This document shows, one piece after another, positions 45,684 to 56,949 of a stretch of DNA of 64,000 nt; position 1 is the stretch's first letter; each line of letters starts with the position of its first letter. A program made the translations under genes and the position numbers. The notes beneath the pieces are model-generated. The model made no database searches and had not been told where the DNA came from. It saw only the letters and a list, made by a program, of their open reading frames with translations. The stretch lies in the NCBI GenBank assembly GCA_946807835.1, contig OX327697.1:8075001-8139000 (forward strand), given 5' to 3'. This stretch comes from Ailanthus altissimus (Eukaryota; Streptophyta; Magnoliopsida; Sapindales; Simaroubaceae).

Positions 45684-48263
45684 TTATGGTGGGTTGAAGA
45701 TGCTAATGGAAGCATTTGTGTAAGTGATCTTGCTGGCTTTCTTCTTTTTCGGCTTCCATATTTTTGCAATTAAACCTTGGGCAGTATCTTTTGCTGCATT
45801 CTCCTTATGTCTCTCCGGAAAGACTTTAATCTTAGACCGAGGAGATGGTTTTTCCTTTTCTTTCTCTTTGCTTGCTTCGTCACGATGCTGCTTTTTCTTC
45901 TTCTCTCTTGCCTTCCTATGCTTCAATGCTCTTTTTCGGATATGAGGATCCAATGTCTCCATATCTTTAATTTGCTTAACGCTTGGATGCACCACATTAA
46001 TGCAGAAACAGTCTTCATTTTCAGTTGGTAATTTGATCTCCTTGAAGACCTTAAAAGTGACTGTATCCTCTTGTACTCTCATGGTCAACTCTCCTTTTTG
46101 CACATCAATAATTGTTCTTCCAGTGGCTAGGAAGGGTCTTCCAAGGATGATTGGGATCTCCTTGTCTTCTTCCATATCCAAAACAATGAAATCGGCAGGG
46201 AAGATGAATTTATCGACCTTAACCAACACATCTTCAATTAATCCCTTAGGATAGGTGAGAGAACGATCTGCTAATTGAAGTGTGATATTTGTTGGTTTGG
46301 CTTCTTTCAGTCCCAACTTTTTATACACAGACAATGGCATAAGATTGATGCTAGCTCCCAGATCACAAAGTGCTTTCCCAAAATCATAATTCCCAATTGA
46401 GCATGGTATGGTGAAGCTCCCAGGATCTTTGAGCTTTGGAGGTAGCTTCTTTAAGAGGATGGCGCTACACTCTTCCGTCAGGGCCACAGTCTCGAAGTCA
46501 TCTATTTTTCTCTTCTTTGATAGGATGTCCTTCATGAATCTAACATAGCTCGGCATTTGCTCCAGTGCATCTGCAAAAGGAAGATTAATATGTAATTTCT
46601 TAAAAATATCAAGAAATTTAGAAAATTGCTTATCTAATTTTTTCTTTTGCAGCCTCTGAGGAAATGGAGGCGGTGGAGTGAATGACTGCGTAGGTTGCTT
46701 CTGCGGGTTGCTATTGGTATCTTCTGCTGCATTTTCTCTTTTTTGTTCTTGCACTTGAATACCTTTTTCTATACTTTTCTGCGTTTCAGCACTTTTCTCT
46801 TGACTTCTTAGCTGTTGTAATCTCTGAGGAAATGGTATGGGTGGTCTATATGGTTGCACGTCATCTTGCTGGACCACTGTTTCTTTTTCCTTCTCTATCA
46901 TTTCTGAAAGCTGTGGTTGAGGAGTGTTGTCATGTAAGACTTTACCACTTCTTAGGGAGATGGCTTGGCACTGTTCTACGCTTCCTTTTGGATTGACTTC
47001 AGTGTTGCTTGGTAGAGTTCCTTGAGGTCGATTGTTTATTGCCGTAGCAAGTTGTCCTACTTGATTCTCCAAGGCTCTAAGTGAAGCTGCTTGACTTTGG
47101 AAGAGTGCATCTGTTTTCTTCATAAATTGTAAGAGCATGTCTTCAATGTCTGGTTTCTTCTCTTGCTGTACTTGTGGTTGAAAGCCAGGAGGAGCTTTGG
47201 AATACTGTCCTTGATTATTGTTGCTCCATGAGAAGTTGGGGTGATTTCTCCATCCAGGATTGTAAAAATTTGAATTAGGATTGTTGCGGTTAAAGTCCCC
47301 TACATATTGAGCAGTCTCCATGCATTGTCCATTAGCATGATTGCTTCCACAGAAATCGCAAGTGATGGGTTGACTCTTGATAGCATTAACTCCCAAGTTG
47401 CTTAATTGTTTGGTCAAGAGATTGACTTGGGCAGATAATGTAGTTAAGGTGTCCACTTCGTGTAATCCAGCGATCTTTCTTGTGGTTGACCTTTCAGTGG
47501 GCCATTGATAGGCATTGGACGCCATCTCATCTAGTAGATCATAAGCTTCATCGGTGGATTTGTTCATGAGTGCTCCTCCAGCTGCAGCATCTACTATCGT
47601 TCTAAATTGACCGGCTAATCCATTGTAGAATGTTTGTACAAGCAACCACTTTGGAACTCCATGATGTGGACATTTTCTTTGCATATCTTTATATCTCTCC
47701 CATGCCTCATAAAGAGATTCTCCATCTAGTTGTAGGAATGATGTGATGTCGTTCCTCATCTTGGCAGTTTTAGCAGGTGGAAAATATTTGGCGAGGAACT
47801 TTTGTGCAAGATCATCCCATGTAGCTATAGATCCGGATGGAAGTGATAACAGCCAGCTTTTTGCTTTGTCTCTCAAGGAAAAGGGAAACAATCTTAGACG
47901 GATTGCATCATCGGACACCTCATTGTACTTGAATGTATCACATATCTCCAAGAAGTTGATGATGTGCATGTTTGGATCGTCATTGGGCAGTCCACCAAAT
48001 TGTACCGAATCCTTGAGCATTTGAATGGTGCTTGGCTTGATCTCGAAGTTGTTAGCTTGAACAGTTGGTCTTTGAATGCTTGAATGGATTCCATTGACTA
48101 AGGGAACAGCATACTCCCTTAGTGGTCTTGCTTCATTGTCAGGTGTAATTGGTACTTGATCTTCCATAGTGTTAACTTGATTTTGCTCTCTTTTAATTCT
48201 TCTTAAAGTTCTTTCAATTTCTGGATCAAAAGCAATCAAGTCTTCACTTTTCGATCTTCGCAT
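45684..48263 (-). CDS. Athila-like gag-protease polyprotein, intact frame
   Basis: 859 codons from the ATG at 48263. Residues about 90-225 form the retrotransposon capsid domain (FLEICDTFKYNEVSDDAIRL, then KAKSWLLSLP). A zinc-binding knuckle C302-X2-C305-X3-H309-X4-C314 follows. Two near-repeats of a PFPQRLQ peptide (about 478 and 534) lie in a charged linker. The aspartic protease has D634-L-G-A-S as active site and IILGRPF at about 705-711. The C-terminus is Lys-rich. In its family this protein builds the virus-like particle and cleaves itself. The frame starts 114 bp after the primer-binding site and ends without pol. Neighbouring decayed copy: 51563-54143. The intact frame and identical LTRs suggest recent activity. 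Confidence 0.93.
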   Translation of the reverse strand: MRRSKSEDLIAFDPEIERTLRRIKREQNQVNTMEDQVPITPDNEARPLREYAVPLVNGIHSSIQRPTVQANNFEIKPSTIQMLKDSVQFGGLPNDDPNMHIINFLEICDTFKYNEVSDDAIRLRLFPFSLRDKAKSWLLSLPSGSIATWDDLAQKFLAKYFPPAKTAKMRNDITSFLQLDGESLYEAWERYKDMQRKCPHHGVPKWLLVQTFYNGLAGQFRTIVDAAAGGALMNKSTDEAYDLLDEMASNAYQWPTERSTTRKIAGLHEVDTLTTLSAQVNLLTKQLSNLGVNAIKSQPITCDFCGSNHANGQCMETAQYVGDFNRNNPNSNFYNPGWRNHPNFSWSNNNQGQYSKAPPGFQPQVQQEKKPDIEDMLLQFMKKTDALFQSQAASLRALENQVGQLATAINNRPQGTLPSNTEVNPKGSVEQCQAISLRSGKVLHDNTPQPQLSEMIEKEKETVVQQDDVQPYRPPIPFPQRLQQLRSQEKSAETQKSIEKGIQVQEQKRENAAEDTNSNPQKQPTQSFTPPPPFPQRLQKKKLDKQFSKFLDIFKKLHINLPFADALEQMPSYVRFMKDILSKKRKIDDFETVALTEECSAILLKKLPPKLKDPGSFTIPCSIGNYDFGKALCDLGASINLMPLSVYKKLGLKEAKPTNITLQLADRSLTYPKGLIEDVLVKVDKFIFPADFIVLDMEEDKEIPIILGRPFLATGRTIIDVQKGELTMRVQEDTVTFKVFKEIKLPTENEDCFCINVVHPSVKQIKDMETLDPHIRKRALKHRKAREKKKKQHRDEASKEKEKEKPSPRSKIKVFPERHKENAAKDTAQGLIAKIWKPKKKKASKITYTNASISIFNPP

Positions 48264-48376
48264 GTACCTCGTAACAAAGAAAGTAAAACTAAATTAAGAA
48301 AAATAAAAATAAAAAAAATTCTGAAGTAAAAACTAGAAAGATTGGTATTAATATTGGCGAAAAAGTAGTTAATTAT

Positions 48377-48393
48377 CCCCGGCAACGGCGCCA
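48377..48393 (-). other. Primer-binding site, tRNA-Asp type (young copy)
   Basis: The plus strand reads CCCCGGCAACGGCGCCA, the 3' end of plant tRNA-Asp including CCA; the minus strand is its complement. Same site as in Athila elements. Confidence 0.9.
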
Positions 48394-48399
48394 AAAACT

Positions 48400-49887
48400 T
48401 GATGCGATATTTCTATATCATAAATTAAGTGCAAGTATACACTATCGTATGCAAGTAATAAAGAGACTAAATAAGTCGGATGTCGAACCCACAGGGATAA
48501 TTCTTTCTTTTTAACCAATTACTAAAATTATATCTTCCTAATAATTATTCAGAAAAATAAAAATCTAAGAATGAATGTAAGAAATATAAAAGTAAAAACA
48601 CAATGCAATGAGATGTGAAGATATAGCAACGTAGAGAGAACCTAGGATTAATATTATCCCTCAATATGTTTCTAATGATTAATCCTCTAATATTTAACTC
48701 ACTTAGTCTTTATTATTGATCAAGACACTAATGTATTCACAAGCCTCTTCCAAGGTCATGCAAGTATACCTTAATTTACCAAATACCTATATTCCTATGG
48801 TACTTGTAATAAATTAAGATTCATTAAGATTAGGTCTTATTGATCATACATGCCAATTAGGTATATTCCTATCCTAAGTTGAAACTTGCATATGCAACAT
48901 TGAATGTTACTCTACAATCATGCATCAAATTACCTAGGTCTAAATATTATGATTTCTCTTCCGAGTTTATCAATAATATTACCAATTCATTCACCATATA
49001 TTGGCCAGATATATTGAAGCATTAAACACAAGTAATTTAAATAATAAAAGACTGAGTTTATTAAATACTAAAAGATATGGCAATTAAGCACACATATTGA
49101 GTTCAAATATTAACCCTAGAAAATAAGTTAGCTCATGGCTACAAGAGAACAGCAGTAAAAATAATTATAAATCATGATACAATTATTTGCAAACCGATAT
49201 AGACGTCGAATTGCTCTTAATTGCGCTGCCTAGGAACTCTTGATGCCGAAGAACGTCTTGTATCTCTCTCTAAAGTTGCTTCAATTAAGCTTCTATTGCT
49301 CTCCAAGACTCGTGCTCTGTATTCTTGGTGCTCTTGGGTCGTCTTGGATTGATTCTTGAAGGCTGGGGACGAGTGGCTTTATATAGGGATTGATTTGAGC
49401 TTGAAAATCTCAATTCTCGTCGGACTAGGACTCGCACTACCGCTGGCGCGCTATGCATCTGTCGCTGGGGCGACGCGTGAAAAAGCCTTCACCGCTGGCG
49501 CGGTGGGATCTTGGCGCTGGGGCGCTGCATGAAAACGGCTTCACCGCTGGCGCGGTGTGTTGATAGCGCTGGGGCGATGTAGTGTCGCTGGCGCGGTGAT
49601 TCTTCGGTGCTGGGGCGCTAGACGCGACTTAAGCAGGTCGTTTTTCTTATTTCGATCACTATTTCAGCGCTGGGGCTAAAATACTTGTGGCGCGGGGGCG
49701 CTGGACTCATAATTTGAAAACTTTGCATTTTAGTCCCTGTTTTCGCTCCTTTTGCATTCTTTCTTTAAATTTCGTTCAAGTCCCTATAAATAACAATAAT
49801 GCACATAAATAGCCATCTATTCTCATAAAATCATAGAATATCAATAATAAAAACATGAGAAAATATATGACAAATTTGCCCTTATCA
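48400..49887 (-). repeat. 5' LTR of the young Athila-like element
   Basis: Second copy of the 1488-bp LTR, with GC-rich decamers from 49441 onward and a TATA box at 49377-49386. The outer end is fixed by the GTTAT duplication at 49888-49892. Confidence 0.96.
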
Positions 49888-49892
49888 GTTAT

Positions 49893-50757
49893 CCGAGCCT
49901 CCAATTGAGCTAAACGCTCATGGACAGGTAAAGGACGATGAGGAACCTCAGGAGGGGGCGGGTTAGAAGCAATCATCCGACGAATAATAGGAGTAGATAT
50001 AACAGCAGCTGGAGCGTGTCGTTCTTCTCGTTGATCCCAAGTGACGCCGATTCGTGCACATAAATTTGTAATCAAGAAAGGAAAAAATAATTGACTGTTA
50101 AGGCGGGAGCATGCCATAATTTCCGCGTAAATGATCCTGCCCACGTCGATTGGTCGATGTTTCATGATAGCAAAAAGGTAGATGGTGTGGAGTTTTGTGA
50201 TGTCACTGGTGTGAGAAATCGGCATGAGTCTTGCTGCAAGGAAGCTGTACCAGACTTTGACTTCTAAATGCATATGGCGAGACATGAATGTCATGGGTAG
50301 ATCATTGATTACATGCCATTATGTGCCCGGTGTACATAAGGTAGTAATGATCTCCTCGTAGTTTGGGTGATTTTTGAGTTCTGCCATATTGTCTTCAATT
50401 TCTGCTGGCAACCCAAAATGAGCATTAATCGTTGCGGGATCAAATGCTACTCTCTTACCTCGAATAAATATCCGCCTATAATTGTCAGGTTCACTTGCGT
50501 TGGCGTAGAACTCTCGTACAATTAGAACTATGCTGTGTCCTGGCTATGTGCAGAATTATTTCCAATGTCGTTCTCGAACCATATCCCCGATACTTTGAAT
50601 ATTCAAATTTTCTAGATCAAAACCTCTTTCTGCTATAAAATCTTTTTTTAGAACCATATCTGTATATCAGGCTTGTATTTTGGTGGAAGTGAACCGCGTA
50701 ACATCGTAAGCACTACTGCTGCTACTTGCTGTAGTACGTTGCTTTTTTGAAGCCATA
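49893..50757 (-). pseudogene. Second frame of the older Athila-like element
   Basis: Starts at the ATG at 50757 (MASKKQRTTASSSSSAYDV) and reads, with several stops, through VREFYANASEPDNYRR, FIRGKRVAFDPATINAHFGL, then MHLEVKVWYSFLAARLMPIS and IDVGRIIYAEIM. This order resembles the 'putative plant transposon protein' domain often carried by plant Ty3 elements; its function is unknown. The frame continues at 42366-42183, because the young element inserted into it. It lies in the position an env-like frame would hold. The young copy lacks it entirely. Confidence 0.6.
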
Positions 50758-50912
50758 GATTACTCTTTTGCTAAGACTGAATTACAAACAAAATAGTAAG
50801 TGAAAAGTTAGAAGCAAATTGGTGTGGATTAGTAACTGTTTCACCTCTTTTTTAATTTGAATTCGTCGTAGCGCTGTCGCGGTGAACTATATATCGCGTC
50901 CGTGCCATTTAT

Positions 50913-51239
50913 CACTGAGGCGATAATTTCTTACCACACCTACACTAAATATCGTTGAGGTGAAAAACCTTTTTTCGCACCAGCGCTAACTATCGCTGAG
51001 GCGATATATCCTTCGTCACTCCAGCTCTATATATCGCTGAGGCGATATATCCTTTGTCACACCAGCGCTAACTATCACGGAGGAGATATATCCTTCGTCG
51101 CTCTAGCGCTATTTATCGCTGAGGCGATATACCCTTTGTCGTGCCAGCTCTAACTATCGCTGAGGCGATATATCCTTCGTCACTCTAGCGCTAGATATTG
51201 TTGAGGCGATATATCCTTTGTCGCTCCAGCGCTATAATG
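50913..51239 (-). repeat. 41-bp tandem array, eight units
   Basis: The element CGCTGAGGCGATATATCC or a variant starts at 50913, 50953, 50994, 51035, 51076, 51117, 51158 and 51199, a period of exactly 41 bp after the first step of 40. Each unit also holds a C(G/A)CTCCAGCGCT-like half about 23 bp later. Units differ by several substitutions, so it is an aged array. It lies between gag-protease and the second frame. Confidence 0.92.
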
Positions 51240-51562
51240 TTTGTCATTAATTCTTTTAATTGTACTAGTGCTGGAGCGAGGTACGGAGTGTCGCTGCCAC
51301 GCTGAAGCTGGTTTTTGGACAATTACTGGAATTTTCACGGGCGCGGTCAAGTGTATACCGCAGGGGTAGAGATGACTAAAATTTTTTGCCGCTGCTGCAC
51401 TGAAACCTGTCACTGTGGCGCTGAAACCCTTTTTTTTTTACTTTTTTTTTTTAACGATGCTGGAAAAAGCAAAAAATTGATAATAATAATAATAATACTT
51501 ACCTAGGATTGCCTCCCAAGTAGTGCTTGATTTAACGTCATCGACTTGACGGGGCTTCCTAT

Positions 51563-54143
51563 TCATTTATGGTGGGTTAAAGATGCTGATAGAAGCATTT
51601 GTGTAAATGATCTTGCTGTATTCTTCTTTTTCGGCTTCCATATTTTTGCAATTAAACCTCGGACAGTATCTTTCACTGCATTTTCCTTATATCTCTCCGG
51701 AAAGACTTTAATCTTAAACCGAGGAGATGGTTCTTCCTTTTCTTTCTTTTTGCTTGCTTTGTCGTGATGCTGCATTTTCTTCTTCTTTCTTGCCTTTCTA
51801 TGCTTCAATGCTCTTTTTCGAATGTGAGGATCCAATGTCTCCATATCTTTGATTTGCTTGACCCTTGGGTGTACCACTTTAATGCAGAAACAATCTTCAT
51901 TTTCAGTTGGTAATTTGATCTCTTTGAAGACCTTAAAAGTGATTGTATCCTCTTGTACTCTCATGGTCAACTCTTGTTTTTGTACATCAATGATTGATCT
52001 TCCAGTGGCTAAGAAGGGTCTTCCAAGGATAATAGGAATCTCCTTATCTTCTTCCATGTCCAGAACAATGAAATCTGCTGGGAAGATGAATTTATCGACT
52101 TTAACCAACACATCTTCAATTAATCCCTTGGGATAGGTGAGAGAACGATCTGCCAGCTGAAGTGTGATATTTGTTGGTTTGGCTTCTTTCAGTCCCAACT
52201 TTTTATTCATGGATAATGGCATAAGATTAATGCTAGCTCCCAAATCAAGAAGTGCTTTCCCAAAATCATAATTTCCAATTGAGCATAGTATGGTGAAACT
52301 CCCTGGATCTTTGAGCTTTAGAGGTAACTTCTTTAAAAGGATGGCACTACATTCTTCCGTTAAGGCCACAGTATCGAAGTCATCTATTCTTCTCTTCTTT
52401 GATAAGATATCCTTCATGAATCTTACATAGCTCAGCATTTGCTCTAATGCATCGGCAAAAGGAAGATTAATATGTAATTTCTTAAAAACATCAAGAAATT
52501 TAAAAAATTACTTATCTAGTTTCTTCTTTTGCAGCCTCTGAGGAAATTGAGGTGGTGGAGTGAATGACTGTGTAGGTTACTTTTACGGGTTGCTACTAGT
52601 ATCTTCTGATTCATTTTCACTTTTCTGTTCTCATACTTGACTACCAGTTTCTATGCTTTCTGCATTTTAACACTTTTCTCTTAACTTCTTAGCTGCTGTA
52701 ATCTTTGAGGAAATAGTATAGGTGGTCTATATGGTTGTACATTATCTTGTTGGACCACTGTTTCTTTTTCCTTCTCCTTCATCTCTGAAAGCGGTGGTTG
52801 AGATGTGTTATCATGTAAGATTTTACCACTTCTTAGGGAGATGGCTTGACACTGCTCGATATTTCCTTTTGGATTAACTTCAGTGTTGCTTGGTAGGGTT
52901 TTTTTAGGACGATTGTTCATTGCTGTAGCAAGTTGTCCTACTTGATTCTCCAAGGCTCTAAATGAAGCTGCTTGACTTTGAAAGAGTGCATCTATTTTCT
53001 TTATAAATTGTAAGAGCATGTCTTCAATGTCTAGTTTTTTCTCTTGCTGAATTTGCTATTGAAAGCCAGGAGGAGCTTTGGAATGCTGTCCCTGATTATT
53101 GTTGCTCTATGAGAAGTTGGGGTGATTTTTCCATCCAGAATTGTAAAAATTTAAATTGAGATTATTGCGGTTAAAGTTTCTTACATATTGTGCTGTTTCC
53201 ATGCATTGCTCATTAGCGTGGTTGTCGCCATAGAAATCACAAATGATGGCTTGACTTTTGACAGCATTAACTCCCAAGTTGCTTAATTGTTTGGTCAAGA
53301 GATTGACTTGGGCGAATATTGTGGTCAAAGCGTCTACTTTGTGTATTCCAGCGATCTTTCTTATGGTTGACCTTTCAGTGGGCTATTGATAGGCATTAGA
53401 TGCCATCTTATCTAGTAGATCATATGCTTCATCAGTGGATTTGTTTATGAGTGCTTCTCCAGCTGCAGCATCTACTATCGTTCTAAATTGACCAGCTAAT
53501 CCATTATAGAATATTTGTACAAGCAACCATTTTGAAACTCCATGATGAGGACATTTTCTTTGCATATCTTTGTATCTCTCCCATGCCTCATAAAGAGATT
53601 CTTCATCTAGTTGTAGGAATGATGTGATGTCGTTCCTTATCTTGGCAGTTTTAGCATGTGGAAAAATTTGGCGAGAAACTTTTGTGCAAGATCATCCCAT
53701 GTAACTATGGATCCAGATGGAAGTGATAGCAGCCAACTCTTTGCTTTGTCTCTTAAGAAAAAAGGAAACAATCTTAGTCGAATTGCATCATCAGATACCT
53801 CATTATACTTAAAAGTGTCACATATCTCCAAGACGTTGATGATGTGCATATTTGGATCGTCATTGGGTAATCCACTAAATTGTACTAAATCCTTGAACAT
53901 TTGAATCGTGCTTGGCTTGATCTCGAAGTTGTTAGCTTGAACAGTTGGTCTTTGAATGCTTGAATGGATTCCATTGACTAGGGGAACAGCATACTCCCTT
54001 AATGGTCTTTCTTTATTGTCGGGTGCAATTGGTACTTGGTCTTCTATGGTGTTAACTTGATTTTTCTCTCTTCTAATTCTTCTTAAAGTTCTTTCAATTT
54101 TCGGATCAAATGTAATCAAGTCTTCACTTTTCGATCTTCGCAT
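51563..54143 (-). pseudogene. Gag-protease of the older Athila-like element, broken
   Basis: Collinear with the intact 859-codon frame at 45684-48263 but interrupted. Readable pieces: 54143-53637 (N-terminus and capsid), 53565-53383, 53328-53107 (zinc knuckle with a Cys changed to Tyr), 53019-52681, and 52438-51563 (protease, DLGAS present). Stops and frameshifts between them rule out a full product. Confidence 0.9.
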
Positions 54144-54254
54144 GTACCTCGTAAGAAAATAAGTAAAACTAAATTCAAAAAAATAAAATAAAAAAAATTT
54201 GAAGTAAAAACTAGAAAGATTGGTATTAATATTGGCGAAAAACTAGTTAATTAT

Positions 54255-54271
54255 CCCCGGCAACGGCGCCA
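54255..54271 (-). other. Primer-binding site, tRNA-Asp type (older copy)
   Basis: Same 17 bases as at 48377-48393, beside the 5' LTR of the older copy. Confidence 0.9.
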
Positions 54272-54277
54272 AAAACT

Positions 54278-55125
54278 TGAAGCGATAATTCTATATCTTA
54301 TAATTAAGTGCAAGTATACACTATCGTATACAAGTAATAAATGGACTAAATAAGTCAGATGTCGAACCCACAGGGATAATTTCTTTATTTTTAACCAATT
54401 ACTAAAATTATGTCTTCCTAATAATTATTCAGAAAAATAAAAATCTAAGAATGAATATAGAAAATATAAAAACAAAAACACAATGCAAAGAGATTTAAGT
54501 GATAACAGTCTTAGAGAGCAATAGACATCGAATTGCTCCTAATTGCGCTGCCTAAAAACTCTTGATGTCGAAAAACACCTTGAATCTCTCTCTAGGGTTG
54601 CTTCAATTAAACTCTTATTGCTCTCTAAGGCTCGTGCTCTGTATTTTTGGTGTTCTTGAATTGCTATAAGTTGCTCTTGGATTCTCCTTGAAGGCTGGGA
54701 ACGAGTGACTTTTTGTAGGAATTGATATGAGCTTGAAAATCTCAATTCTCGTCGGAATAGGAATCACGCTACCGTTGGGGCGCTATGTAGTTGTCGCTGG
54801 GGTGACGCGTGAAAAAGGCTTCACCACTAGTGCGGTGGTATGATGGCGTTGGGGCGCTATATTATCGCTGGCGTGCTAAAGATTTAGCGCTGGGGTGCCA
54901 GATGCAACTTCAACAGATCGTATTTCTTATTTCGATCACTATTCCAGTGTTAGGGCGATAATCCTGGTGGCGCTGGGGCGATGGATACATACTTTGAAAA
55001 CTTTGCATTTCGTTCAAGTCCCTACAAATAGCAATAATGCATATAAATAGCCATCTATTCTTATAAAATAATAAAATATCAATAATCAAAATATGAGAAA
55101 ATGTATGACAATTTTGCCCTTATCA
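54278..55125 (-). repeat. 5' LTR of the older Athila-like element, internally deleted
   Basis: Only 848 bp against 1447 bp for its partner. About 600 bp are missing at roughly 54510-54520, corresponding to 39480-40065 in the 3' LTR. The GC-rich cluster (54770-54980) is retained. Confidence 0.88.
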
Positions 55126-55130
55126 GGGTC

Positions 55131-55959
55131 CGTTATATTATTTACAGAATATATTCTACAAATAACTATATCTCCTCTATTGAAGATTGCTCTAATGATG
55201 TGGTATTTTTGCTCTACATGCTTAGACTTCTGGTGTGCTCTTGGCTCTTTTGCTTGTGCTATGGCCCCATTGTTGTCGCCAAAAAATGGGATAGGATCTG
55301 ATGAACTTGGAACTATTCCAAGCTCAGCGACAAACGTACGAATCCAAACAGCTTCTTTTACAGCTTCAGAAGCTGCAATGTACTCGACCTTTGTGGTAGA
55401 GTCAGCTGTGAACCCCTGCTTGGTACTCTTCCAGCTCACTGCACCTCCATTACACATATCCAGATGTAGACTTTCTATCATCTAGATCAGACTGAAAGTC
55501 TGAATCCGTGTATCTTCTCACTTGAATATCATTATCTCCATAAATGAGAAACTTATCCTTTGTACCTTTAAGGTATTGTAGGACATGTTTGACAACCATC
55601 CAATGACTATCACCTGGATTAGATTGATACCATCTTGTAACACTTACAGCCATACTGATATCAGGTCTCGTGCACATCATAACATACATTAGGCTGCCAA
55701 CAGCTAATGCATATGGTATGTTAGACATTTTAACTCTTTCATCTTCCGTTTGAGGAGACATTCTCCTAGAAAGATGAGCACCATGTCTAAAAGGTACATT
55801 TACTATATTACAATTAGTAAAATTGTACCTTTCTAAAACACTATCGATGTACGATGACTGAGAGAGTTCAATTAGCCTCCTAGGTCTATCTCTATAGAAC
55901 TTTATACCCAGTATATAGAAAGCTTCTTGTAAGTCTTTCAGGGAAAAATTCTTACTCAT
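55131..55959 (-). pseudogene. Copia B connection and RNase H, main part
   Basis: Two overlapping minus-strand open stretches: 55959-55450 with FYILGIKFYRDR, CTRPDISMAVSV and YTDSDFQSDLDDRKSTSGY, and 55481 onward with GGAVSWKSTKQGF, EYIAASEAVKEAVW and the DNNGAIAQAKEP block. These are the copia RNase H hallmarks. A frameshift near 55470 separates them. The frame runs to ITDP at 55131-55126, where the Athila-like element interrupts it; it resumes at 39254. Confidence 0.85.
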
Positions 55960-56640
55960 ATAGCTTTTCGTGGATTACAATATACCAATATCATTCCTAA
56001 TGATCAGTATGTCATCCACATATAGAACTATGAAGATAATCATGCTCTCACTAACCCTTTTATACACACAACCTTTTTCATCATTTTTTATGAAACCAAA
56101 CTTTCTGATTACCTCATCAAAATGATAATTCCAGCTTCGGAAGGCTTGCTTAAGTCCATAAATGGACTTCTTCAGCCTTCATACCAGACCAGAAGTTTGG
56201 CTGGATGTAAAACCTTCAGGCTGTTTCATGAATATCTCCTCCTCGAGGTATCTATTCAGGAACGCCACTTTACATCCATCTTCCAAATCTCAAAGTCATA
56301 GTATGCAGCAAGTGCCAACAAAATTCTGATTGACTTAAGCATCGCAACTGGTGCAAAGGTCTCCTCATAATCGATCCCAGATCGCTGAGAAAAACCTTTT
56401 GCCACCAGTCGGGCCTTAAAGGTCTCTACCTTTCCATCAAGCCCTCGCTTCCATTTGTAAATCCATTTACAATTGATAGGAACAATTCATTTGAGAAGTG
56501 GAACCAAGTCTGAGACTTGATTCTGATGCATAGAGTCAATTTCGAATTCTATGGCTTCTTGCTATTTACCTGAGTCGATGTCTAACATCGCCTCTCTATA
56601 AGTCAAAGGATCATTTCCTTAAAACCCTAAGGACACTTTC
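55960..56640 (-). pseudogene. Copia B reverse transcriptase remnant
   Basis: Minus-strand text includes INCKWIYKWKRGLDGK, KARLVAKGFSQRSGIDYEE (about 56360-56460) and an intact catalytic box VLYVDDILIIRND (about 55990-56030). Stops and a frameshift lie around 56100-56270. Confidence 0.78.
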
Positions 56641-56949
56641 AGGTATCTGACCATACCTAAAAGGTGGTCCGGATATCCTTTCAGACCTACGTGGAGGGTG
56701 TGTTCAAGGTACACTACTCTCTTGAATTTGAGGATCCATCTGTAGCTCATTAGGTTCCTGATTCACTTCATCAAGTATAATCTTTCTACAATCCCCATGA
56801 TCCTCTAGAAACTATTTCTCAAAGAAAGTAGCATTCCGAGCAGCGAACACATTTTGTTCCTCTGGATCATAGAATTCGTATCCCATTAAATTTTTGGGAT
56901 ACCTAATAAACCTGTACTTGTATCCTCTGGGTGCAAGTTTATCCTGTTA

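Larger units (their letters stand above)
42372..49887 (-). mobile_element. Young Athila-like Ty3 element, gag-protease only
   Basis: A 7516-bp element with two 1488-bp LTRs (42372-43859 and 48400-49887) that appear identical by eye, flanked by a perfect duplication GTTAT (42367-42371 and 49888-49892). It has a tRNA-Asp primer-binding site (48377-48393), an uninterrupted 859-codon gag-protease frame and a purine tract (minus TTTGGGGGAATT) beside the 3' LTR. There is no reverse transcriptase, RNase H, integrase or second open frame. This is the layout of non-autonomous elements that keep only gag (TR-GAG-like). The second frame of its older relative is also missing. Confidence 0.95.
39255..55125 (-). 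mobile_element. Athila-like Ty3 element, older copy, lacking pol
   Basis: LTRs 39255-40701 and 54278-55125 are flanked by a perfect duplication GGGTC (39250-39254 and 55126-55130). The primer-binding site at 54255-54271 is complementary to tRNA-Asp. Own length is about 8.35 kb without the inner element. Content on the minus strand: gag-protease (54143-51563, broken), a 41-bp repeat array, a second open frame (from 50757, split by the inner element), then 1.5 kb non-coding before the 3' LTR. No reverse transcriptase, RNase H or integrase was recognised anywhere, so it is non-autonomous. Confidence 0.9.

Noticed and set aside
47743..48024. Plus-strand open frames opposite gag-protease (also 45724-46254, 51849-52136, 53656-53904)
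   Set aside because: They are antisense shadows of the real gag-protease genes, with the same pattern at both copies.
48377..48393. A tRNA-Asp gene fragment
   Set aside because: The match covers only the tRNA 3' end with CCA, next to an LTR in both copies. It is a primer-binding site, not a tRNA gene.
50913..51239. CRISPR-like array
   Set aside because: The regular 41-bp period has no repeat/spacer distinction, and the context is a plant retrotransposon.
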